Assembly: GCF_028330965.1 (NCBI RefSeq)
Contig: NZ_JAQMUB010000063.1
Coordinates: 1 to 64,000, forward strand
DNA from: Oscillatoria sp. CS-180
Lineage (GTDB): Bacteria > Cyanobacteriota > Cyanobacteriia > Phormidesmidales > Phormidesmidaceae
Direction of reading: 5' to 3'
DNA length: 64,000 bases
Under the pieces are notes generated by a model. The model searched no databases, was not told where the DNA came from, and saw only the letters and a program-made list of their open reading frames with translations. A program made the translations under genes and the position numbers. Positions 50,633 through 59,000 of this stretch are shown here, one piece after another (position 1 is the first letter of the stretch; each line of letters starts with the position of its first letter).

Positions 50633-52342
50633 ATGAAACTCATCACATTTCTCATTGGTTTATGTCTGGGCTGCTTACTACTGCTCTGTCCCCTCAGCCA
50701 GTTTCAACCAGACGGATTAGACGCCCTTAGATCCCTTGCCGTCCAGCTCGACGGACGCAAAAAGCCACTCGATACCGTTGCCCAAGAAACCGTGGCTAAG
50801 ATTCACGGGTCGGCAACCTACAAAACAACCGATGGCAGCAAAGAAGATGCCCTCAGCACCTATTTGACAATGTGGTTCAACACCCGCAACTGGAACGAAG
50901 AACCCTTTGTGCTGGTGAGCTATCGTCCTCTGAAGGAAGCCGTAGGGCTAGATTTGGAACGCAAGCATTTTACTTTTCGAGAGCTGATGGAGAATCGCGA
51001 GTTGAGCGCGATCGCCGGACAAGCCCATCAAAGGGAAATAAACGAAGAGACGTTGACTCGCAATGAACGCGAAGCACTGACCATCGAAGACCGACTGAAT
51101 CTACTGTTTCAAACTGTCGGCGACAACCGCTTGCCCATCGTGCCTCATCCCAACGATATCAAAGGCAAATGGGCCGGACTGAATGACGCGACCACCCTAT
51201 ACGCCCCTGAGACCGTTGCGCCCCTGATGGCAAACTTTGCCATGATGCAGCAAACCCTGTTACAGGGTGGCGCCACCCATATTCCCATGGTGGCTTCTTT
51301 AGCGGATGGACTAAAGGAAGGATTGCGACAGCTCAGCCAGTCGATTTACCCCACCGATACGGTTCTGAATCGAGAGGTTCATTTTAATCACTTTCATCCC
51401 TTTGCTAAAGCGTGGTGGCTCTACGCGATCGCCTTCACAACCCTACTCATCAGTCAGTGGATTGCTCGCTCCCATCTCTATTGGCTATCCATAGGTCTTT
51501 TCACCACAGGCATTGCCGTCCAAAGCTATGGGTTTTTCCTCCGAATGCAGATTGCTGACCGCCCACCCGTAACAAATATGTATGAGTCGGTGGTGTGGGT
51601 TGGCTTTGGCATTGCCGCGATCGCCCTAATGCTGGAACTTCTCTCTCGCAATCGCTTCTACCTGTTAGCAGCGGCTCCTCTATCAGTCGTCTGTTTGGTG
51701 CTGGCAGATAGCCTGCCGGCAGTGCTCGACCCCAGCATTGCCCCCTTGGTTCCCGTCCTGCGAGACAACTTTTGGCTCAGCATCCACGTTCCGACGATCA
51801 CCTTGAGCTACGCCAGCTTTGCGTTGGCGCTAGGGGTTGGGCATGTGGCGATCGGCAACTATCTGTTTACCCCCCAAGCCAGCAAGCGCATCAAACTGCT
51901 GTCCCAACTCAACTACCGAGTCCTGCAAGTCGGCGTCCTGTTGCTCACCGCAGGCATCATTCTGGGCGGCATCTGGGCGCACTTTTCCTGGGGACGCTTC
52001 TGGGGCTGGGATCCAAAAGAAACCTGGGCACTCATTGCGCTGCTCTGTTATCTCGCGCCTCTGCATGGGCGTTTAGTGGGCTGGATTGGCGATTTTGGCA
52101 TTCACGTCGCCAGCATTGTGTCTTTCAACGCGGTCCTGATGGCCTGGTACGGCGTGAACTTTGTCCTGGGAACAGGACTACACAGCTACGGCTTCGGCAC
52201 GGGCGGCTCAGAACTACTGATCGCGAGTGTTGTAGGACTTGACCTGCTGATCGTATTAGTCGCTGCTGCTCGTCAATACGGCTGGTTCAAACCGTCCGAA
52301 CCACTCACCACGGCTGACAATCTTGAGAAGGTATTGCAATGA
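50633..52342 (+). CDS. ccsA: CcsA-family cytochrome c haem lyase with long N-terminal domain
   Basis: A 569-residue polytopic haem-exporting protein of System II. The C-terminal 300 residues form the multi-helix CcsA core with the haem-binding WWD-type motif (WGRFWGWDPKETWALI) and histidines flanking it (VGHVAIGNYL, APLHGRLVGWIG). The N-terminal 270 residues contain an anchor (LITFLIGLCLGCLLLLCPL) and a large external region beginning LDGRKKPLDTVAQETVAKIHG, which resembles the N-terminal part of CcsBA/CcsA proteins from Bacteroidetes and planctomycetes rather than typical cyanobacterial CcsA of about 330-350 residues. The ATG at 50633 is preferred over a TTG at 50591. Confidence 0.88.
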   Translation: MKLITFLIGLCLGCLLLLCPLSQFQPDGLDALRSLAVQLDGRKKPLDTVAQETVAKIHGSATYKTTDGSKEDALSTYLTMWFNTRNWNEEPFVLVSYRPLKEAVGLDLERKHFTFRELMENRELSAIAGQAHQREINEETLTRNEREALTIEDRLNLLFQTVGDNRLPIVPHPNDIKGKWAGLNDATTLYAPETVAPLMANFAMMQQTLLQGGATHIPMVASLADGLKEGLRQLSQSIYPTDTVLNREVHFNHFHPFAKAWWLYAIAFTTLLISQWIARSHLYWLSIGLFTTGIAVQSYGFFLRMQIADRPPVTNMYESVVWVGFGIAAIALMLELLSRNRFYLLAAAPLSVVCLVLADSLPAVLDPSIAPLVPVLRDNFWLSIHVPTITLSYASFALALGVGHVAIGNYLFTPQASKRIKLLSQLNYRVLQVGVLLLTAGIILGGIWAHFSWGRFWGWDPKETWALIALLCYLAPLHGRLVGWIGDFGIHVASIVSFNAVLMAWYGVNFVLGTGLHSYGFGTGGSELLIASVVGLDLLIVLVAAARQYGWFKPSEPLTTADNLEKVLQ

Positions 52343-52815
52343 ATCGACGTGAATTTATGAACTGGATAGGCACAGGCACTCTAGCAGCCTCGCTACCCGC
52401 CGCGATCGCGGCCTGTCAGCCAGACACAGCGTCGGTTCCCACCGATGGTCCTGCCGAAGACACCCCAGAGGCTGCTGTCGAAGTAGACTCCACACCCCGT
52501 CCAGATGGGTTTGCCGCGATCGGAACCGTTGCAGAACTGGATCAAGCAGGCTCTGTCTCCGATAAAAGCTTCCAAGGTCAGCAAGTTTTGGTTGTTCGCG
52601 ACCCTGTTGATAGTTCCGCCCTGATTGCCGTCAACTCTCTTTGCACCCATCAAGGCTGTAGTGTTGATTGGGCGGCAGGATCATTTGCTTGTCCCTGCCA
52701 CGGTTCCAGTTTCAACCCAGATGGCACCGTGGCATCCGGGCCAGCCACAGACGCCCTGGGCACCTTTGAAGCCAAAGTTGAAGACGATTTAGTCTTGGTG
52801 AAAATTGAGTCTTAA
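52339..52815 (+). CDS. Rieske 2Fe-2S lipoprotein, Tat-type signal
   Basis: A 158-residue protein with an RR motif (NRREFMNWIG) and a hydrophobic stretch ending in AAIAAC, a Tat-dependent lipoprotein signal. The mature part is a Rieske domain with both ligand loops: CTHQGC and CPCHGS, the pattern CxHxGC...CxCHGS. A linker of about 35 residues rich in Pro, Glu and Thr precedes it. The start overlaps the ccsA stop (ATGA), so they are coupled. It differs from PetC, which has a transmembrane anchor. A soluble-domain electron carrier for the nearby haem chain is likely. Confidence 0.9.
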   Translation: MNRREFMNWIGTGTLAASLPAAIAACQPDTASVPTDGPAEDTPEAAVEVDSTPRPDGFAAIGTVAELDQAGSVSDKSFQGQQVLVVRDPVDSSALIAVNSLCTHQGCSVDWAAGSFACPCHGSSFNPDGTVASGPATDALGTFEAKVEDDLVLVKIES

Positions 52816-52839
52816 ACCCATGGCGGTTCAGCTTCAGGG

Positions 52840-52912
52840 ACCTCCAGAAAAGAATTTACCGAGGGTAGGGTGTCATTAGCGCAGCGTAATTCACCATAGT
52901 CGAAGGTGCTAA
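52840..52912. repeat. Palindromic repeat family 2, copy 2
   Basis: GTAGGGTGTCATTAGCGCAG then CGTAATTCACCATAG, with preceding context CCTCCAGAAAAGAATTTACC, matches copy 1 at 37945-38011. The right arm carries two changes (TTC for TGC and ATAG for CTAG). It lies just after the Rieske gene. Confidence 0.8.
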
Positions 52913-53032
52913 GAACCCTCAGCCCTGACACCAATCAAAGTTAGTCACGAGATGCAAAGCTCAGCTTTACATCAATACTCTACATAGGACCATCGCATGA
53001 TATTCCTACAGTAGACTGCTTTGAAAGTGAAC

Positions 53033-54499
53033 ATGATCATAGACTATGAAGCTCTCAGCCTCATCTGGATTGTCCTGCCCCTATTCGTAGGGTTTGGTAT
53101 TTATCTTTTCCCCCAATTAGATCGCGTCCTGGCAATCACAGTTTCGTTAATTTCCTTGGGGTATGGGCTATGGCATGTACTCAATTCAGCGCCTGTCAGC
53201 TTACAGCTATTAGATCATTCTGGTGTCAGCTTGCTCATCGACAGTCTGAGCGGCTTCTTTATTTTGACCAATGCCGTCGTCACCCTAGCAGTCATTATTT
53301 ACTGTTGGCACAGTCAAAAAGACGCTTTCTTCTACACACAAGCCATTATCTTGCATGGCAGTGTCAACGCCGTCTTTGCCAGCGCCGACTTGATCAGCGT
53401 TTATGTCGCCTTAGAGGTTATTAGCATTGCGGTATTTCTGCTAGTTGCCTACCCTCGCACTGAGCGTTCTATTTGGGTTGGACTGCGATATTTATTTGTG
53501 AGTAATACAGCCATGCTGTTTTACCTAATCGGCGCGGTGCTGGTGTATCAAGCTAGTAATTCGTTCGCTTTTGAGGAATTAGCAAAAGCGCCCACCGATG
53601 CGATCGCACTCATTTTTCTGGGCCTTTTGGCTAAAGGCGGTATTTTCGTCTCAGGGCTATGGTTGCCCCTGACCCATTCCGAATCGGAAACACCCATATC
53701 CGCCCTGCTGTCGGGTGTCGTCGTCAAAGCAGGGGTCTTTCCCCTAGTCCGATTTGCACTCATGGTCCCCGAGGTCGATCCTATTGTGCGCTTTTTTGGG
53801 GTGGCAACAGCGGTTTTAGGTGTTAGCTATGCGGTCTTTGACAAAGATACGAAGCGTATTCTAGCCTTTCATACCGTCTCGCAGATTGGGTTCATTTTGG
53901 CCGCACCCGCTGTCGGCGGCTTTTATGCGCTCACTCACGGTTTGGTGAAATCAGCCTTGTTTCTGATTGCAGGCAACCTGTCAAGCCGCGACATCAAAGT
54001 CCTGAAACAAAATCCGATACCGCTTCCCATTTGGATAACGCTAGCGATCGCCAGTTTTTCCATCTCAGGTTTTCCACTCCTGGCCGGATTTGGCGCTAAA
54101 GTGCTCACCTCAAAAAATCTTGTCCCGTGGCAAGTAGTTGGCATGAACATCGCCGCGTTGGGAACAGCCATTTCATTCGCCAAGTTTATTTTTCTGCCTC
54201 GCACCTCAAATCTTCCCGATAACACGGTCAAAAAAGGGTTTTGGCCAGCTCTGGTGCTGCTATTGAGTGGACTCGTGCTGGCTAATAGTCTTTACTATGA
54301 AGCCTATAGCTTAAGTAACATCATCAAACCCCTCGCCACCATTGCAGCAGGGTGGCTAGCGTATCTCCTGATTTTTCAAAAGGTATCAGTCAAAATACCC
54401 CGTGTAGTCGAGCAATTCGATCATCTAATCGGCACCATGAGCCTAACGCTGCTCCTCCTGTTTTGGATGGTCCTACGTGAGTGGAGGCTGCTCTACTAG
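53033..54499 (+). CDS. MrpD/NdhD-like proton-translocating membrane protein
   Basis: A 488-residue protein with about fourteen hydrophobic helices, of the antiporter-like family shared by MrpA/MrpD and complex I subunits NdhB/D/F. The helix-lining features are seen: ISVYVALEVISIAVFLLVAYP with the conserved glutamate, GLLAKGGIFVSGLWLPLTHSESETPISALLSGVVVKAGVFPLVRF with the lysine and histidine, and DTKRILAFHTVSQIGFILAAPAVGG. No other mrp or ndh genes are nearby, so it is an orphan. The ATG at 53033 is preferred over upstream TTG/GTG. It may couple the redox chain to proton or sodium movement (inference). Confidence 0.82.
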   Translation: MIIDYEALSLIWIVLPLFVGFGIYLFPQLDRVLAITVSLISLGYGLWHVLNSAPVSLQLLDHSGVSLLIDSLSGFFILTNAVVTLAVIIYCWHSQKDAFFYTQAIILHGSVNAVFASADLISVYVALEVISIAVFLLVAYPRTERSIWVGLRYLFVSNTAMLFYLIGAVLVYQASNSFAFEELAKAPTDAIALIFLGLLAKGGIFVSGLWLPLTHSESETPISALLSGVVVKAGVFPLVRFALMVPEVDPIVRFFGVATAVLGVSYAVFDKDTKRILAFHTVSQIGFILAAPAVGGFYALTHGLVKSALFLIAGNLSSRDIKVLKQNPIPLPIWITLAIASFSISGFPLLAGFGAKVLTSKNLVPWQVVGMNIAALGTAISFAKFIFLPRTSNLPDNTVKKGFWPALVLLLSGLVLANSLYYEAYSLSNIIKPLATIAAGWLAYLLIFQKVSVKIPRVVEQFDHLIGTMSLTLLLLFWMVLREWRLLY

Positions 54500-54722
54500 C
54501 CTTACCAGGTCGCCATAGGCGGGTTGAATTCATTTCTGCGTCAACGACGCTTTTCTTCAGAAATCCTGGTGTCCACCCTTGAAGATCCCCCTTGGACGAA
54601 GCAGATGCTAATCCAGTTGTTGGCAAAATGAAGATCTCCAGTAATCTGTAAGAGCATCTTTTCTGGGCCTTCTACAATGGCAGCATCTTAGTCGCCATCA
54701 GGCAAAATTTGCGAGAAGAGCC

Positions 54723-56009
54723 ATGCCCCTAGACCAAGATCGGTTCTGGAAAGCGTTTAATCCATCAAAGCCACTCAATATCGCCGATGCTGAAGATTTG
54801 AGATACTACATTGACTTCTCAGACGTTCGGGGGGGAAATGTCACTCGACAATTGGCCAGAACAATTGAGCGATTGAAAGATAGCCCCACCTGTCAACTAT
54901 TCACAGGTCATATTGGGTGTGGCAAATCAACAGAGCTACTGTGCCTCAAAAACCATCTCACGAAGGAAGGGTTTCACGTCGTTTTTTTCGAATCTAGCGA
55001 CGAAATGGACCTCAACGACGTGGATGTGACTGATATTTTGATTGCGATCGCCCGTCAGGTCAGCGCCAGCCTAGAGTCTATTAATATTTCCCTTAAACCG
55101 AATTACTTCGTTAGCTTATTCAAAGAAGTCAGTGAGATCCTTAAAACCCCTATTGAAATTAGCAACGTTCAGTTTTCGGTGGGACTCGCTAGCGTTGCGG
55201 CCAGCACAAAAGATAGTCCAGAGCTGCGGCGGCAAATGCGGCAGATTATGGAACCCCGCACCAACAGTATTTTAGAGTCCATCAATCTAGAGCTTCTGGG
55301 GCCAGCAGAAAAAGTACTAAAGCAAAAGGGATACAAAGGTCTAGTGGTTCTCATCGACAACCTAGACCGTCTTGATAACACCCAAAAAGCGGGCAAACCC
55401 CAGTCAGCTTATCTGTTCGTAGACCGAGGAGAACAACTGCGACGGCTGAATTGTCACGTCGTCTACACGATTCCCATCGTGCTGGTGTTTTCTAATGAAG
55501 TGAACCCATTAGCCAATCGCTTCGGCATTGACCCCCAGGTCTTGCCCATGGTGATCGTGCGCTACTCCGACGAAAGGATTTGCGATTCGGGGCTGAATCT
55601 GCTGCGCCAGGTGATATTGGCGCGATCGTTTCCTACGCTCGCTTCATCAGACCGCTTAGCCAAGGTCGAAGAAGTGTTTGAAGATTTAGAAACGCTCGAT
55701 CAGCTATGCCTTGCGAGCGGTGGACATGTCCGCAACCTGTTGAAACTAGGGTTTAGCTGCTTACAGCGTATGGATCCCCCCTTCTCACGTCAGTGTGTTG
55801 AGCGCGTCATTCGACAACGACGCAACGAACTGCTGCGGGCAATTACTCCTGACGAGATGACGCTATTGCGGCAAGTCAAGCAAAAAAAGACAGTGCGGGG
55901 TGAGGCGAGTTACGAAGTTTTGCTGAAAAGCATGTTCGTTTTCGAGTACCGCAGTGATGATTACGGTCACTGGTTTGACGTAAATCCGATTCTCTATGGC
56001 GACCTCTAA
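54723..56009 (+). CDS. P-loop ATPase, partner of the STAND-WD40 protein
   Basis: A 428-residue NTPase. Walker A GHIGCGKST at residues 62-70 and Walker B LVVLIDNLDRLD with Asp212. After an N-terminal FNPSKPLNIADAEDLRYYIDF, typical of a cyanobacterial STAND-like ATPase group, the rest has an ATPase alpha-helical layout and a short C-terminal winged-helix-like region (LRRQVKQKK, FEYRSDDYGHWFDVNPIL). Its stop overlaps the start of the next gene by 14 bp, so the two are translated together. The pair may form a signalling or defence module. Function unknown. Confidence 0.8.
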   Translation: MPLDQDRFWKAFNPSKPLNIADAEDLRYYIDFSDVRGGNVTRQLARTIERLKDSPTCQLFTGHIGCGKSTELLCLKNHLTKEGFHVVFFESSDEMDLNDVDVTDILIAIARQVSASLESINISLKPNYFVSLFKEVSEILKTPIEISNVQFSVGLASVAASTKDSPELRRQMRQIMEPRTNSILESINLELLGPAEKVLKQKGYKGLVVLIDNLDRLDNTQKAGKPQSAYLFVDRGEQLRRLNCHVVYTIPIVLVFSNEVNPLANRFGIDPQVLPMVIVRYSDERICDSGLNLLRQVILARSFPTLASSDRLAKVEEVFEDLETLDQLCLASGGHVRNLLKLGFSCLQRMDPPFSRQCVERVIRQRRNELLRAITPDEMTLLRQVKQKKTVRGEASYEVLLKSMFVFEYRSDDYGHWFDVNPILYGDL

Positions 56010-59000
56010 TCTGTCTCCCCTATCTTCATCTAATCAGGACTCCCTGCGATCGCTTATTCGGTCAATCGAACGATCGCAGGGCATCTTCTCGCTGATTTTA
56101 GCCCGCTGTAATTATCGGTCGTTGCGCGATCGCGTGCAGACTCTACTCAAAACTCAGGTCCAGGTCCCTTTGCAGGAGGTCAACCTAACACCCCAAACCC
56201 AGTCCCTGTACACAGCGATTCGCCATACCTTAGGCGACGATCCCCCCATCGCTCTCGTCATCAACGGTCTAGAAACCGTTGAAAATTTGGATTGCTTGCT
56301 CAGAGTTGCCAATCAAACCCGAGAAGAATTCCGGAACAATTTGCCCTGCCCGCTCGTGATTTGGGTGACAGATGATATTCTCAACCGCCTCATTCGCAAC
56401 GCTACCGATTTTGAAAGCTGGGCTTCAGTCACCATTGAGTTTGAAAGTGACCTGACGGCTCTGACCCAATTCATCCTACACACGGCTGATGACATCTTCG
56501 GTCAGCTGCTGGACTCCCGAGAAAATGTTTTTTTAGACAGCGAAGCTCTGGATCTAGGTCAAGATTCTCCCCTCCGGATGGAGCTACAGGCCGCTTGTGA
56601 AGAAGTTCATCGATATTTAGACCCCTTGCCGCCTGACGTAGAAGCCAGCAGCCAATTCATTTTGGGTCGCGCGGCTGACAATAACGAGGAGAAAGCTCGG
56701 CAGCACTATGAGCGCAGTCTAGAACTCTGGCAGCAGGTGGGCAATTTAGAGCGCTACGCTCACGTGCAGTTCTACATTGGCTTTTGGTGGGGAAACTATT
56801 CAGTTCGCCACGCCCAAGATCGTTGGGCAGGTCTACAAAAGTCACGAGAATATCTGGAAGCGGCACTGCAAAACTATCAGAGTTTGGGCAAGCCTGATCG
56901 CGTTGCCCAGTTCATCAACTATCTGGGTGAAGTTCTGCATCGTCAAGAAGACTGGGCTGCCCTAGATGCTCGTGCCAGTGAAGCATTCAAGCTGCACCAG
57001 CAGTTCTGCAACTATTTCCGGCAGGCCAAGGCACTGGGATTGATGGCCGCAGTCTCCATTGCTGAAAAAAACTGGGCTCAGGCAGAGTATCGGGCCAATC
57101 TAGCACTGACGACCTGGCAGAAAGCCATCGACTTATCCGATTCGATCCGCGATCGCTCCGCCTTTCTAGACTGGGAAACTCGATTTCATCGTCCTTGGTA
57201 CCTCTATTACTTAGGGAAAGCCCAGCGCGAAAATCGTCACCTTGTAGCGGCTACCCAAAACCTGGAAGAAGCGCGAAAAAGCGCCAAACCCAGCTACGAT
57301 CCTGACCTCTACACCCATATTTTGGATGAACTTCGAGAGATTTATTTTGGCCAGAAAGACTACCTCAAAGCCTATAAAACGCGGCAGTTGAGGCGGGAAA
57401 TTCAGAGCAAGTTCAACCTTCGTCCTTTTGTAGGACCCGGCAAGCTACAGGCCAACCAAAAAGTCACTAATCCCTCTCTACCATCCCCTAAACAGAATAA
57501 TCAGATTGCGCCTGAGATTGAAACGTCTGCCCGAGCCCTGGATATCAACGCTCTGCTTCAGCGGGTCGAGCGCAAAGATTTTCGCCTGACTATTGTGTAT
57601 GGCCCCTCAGGCGTTGGGAAAAGCTCCATTTTTCAAGCGGGTTTGATCCCGGCACTCGAACAGCGCACCTTTGAAGGGCGGCAGGTCATTACCGTACTTC
57701 AGCAGGTTTATCAAAACTGGGCTCAAGAACTGGGAAACCAGCTTACCGAAGTCTGCCAAGAAGTCTATACAGACACAACTCAAATTCAGACACTCAATTC
57801 CGTAGAAGCTATTTTGCAGCAGCTTCAAGAAAACGGTCAACAGCATTTCAAAACTGTTTTAATCTTCGATCAGTTTGAAGAATTCTTTTTTACAAACCTC
57901 AACGTAGAAGAGCGCTATCGCTTTTATGACTTTGCGGCAGCCTGTTTCAAAATTCTAGATACTGAAGTTATTCTTTCGATGAAAGAAGACTATCTTCATT
58001 TTCTGCTGGCCTGCAACCGATTGTCCGGATTAGAAATCATTGACAATAACATCCTAGACAAAAAAATTCTGTATTATATTGGCAACTTTGCCCAGGAAGA
58101 AACCTATAAGATTGTCAAGAATCGTACCAAAAATACTCGGATCAAATTTGACGATGACCTCATCGACCAGATGGTCAAGGATTTAGCCGATCCATTCGAT
58201 CAAATTCGTCCCATTGAACTCCAAATTGTCGGTGCTCAGCTACAGACTGATAACATCACGACCCTGGCAGAATATCGGGCTTTGGGCGTTGGAGGAATTC
58301 CGCCCCGAGAGGTGTTGGTCAATCGATATCTGGAAAACGTTGTTGAAGATTGTGGGCCTGAAAACGAAGAACTCGCTGAAATCATTCTCTATTTGCTAAC
58401 TAATGAGGATGGCACACGTCCGATTCGGACAAAAACAGAATTAATGCAGGAAAAGCTCTGCGAAGTTCTCAGCAGTCATCCTCAGCAAATTGATCTTGTT
58501 CTTGAGATTTTTGTTCAGGCTGGACTCATCTTATTAGTGCCTTCTAGCCCCGTTGATTCTTATCAGCTCGTTCATGACTATCTTGTCAATTTAATCCGAG
58601 AGAAAGTCCAAAGAAAATATCAGAAAAAGATTAGTGATCTAGAGACTAAGATTAAAGGTCTCGGTAAAACCGTTCGCTTTCTTTCTGGCCTATTGCTGTC
58701 GCTCATGCTAGTCGGTTCAGTTCTTTACTTGCTCTACAGAAATAACAGAATGCTCTATCAGGTCACTCAATTAGACCGAGATTCTGTCGAGAATCAGCGC
58801 CAGTTTGATGGCTACCAGCTGATCAGTTTAGAAAGCGCTATTCGAGTCGCCGATCGCTTCCAAAATCGCTCTATCTTACAAAACCGGACAACGCTACCCA
58901 CTTACACGCTTCAATACATTTTGGACAACATTTATGAGGAGAAGTGGATCGATACCCGACAAACGCAAATTTTTGCAGCAGATGTCAGTCCTGAAACTCA

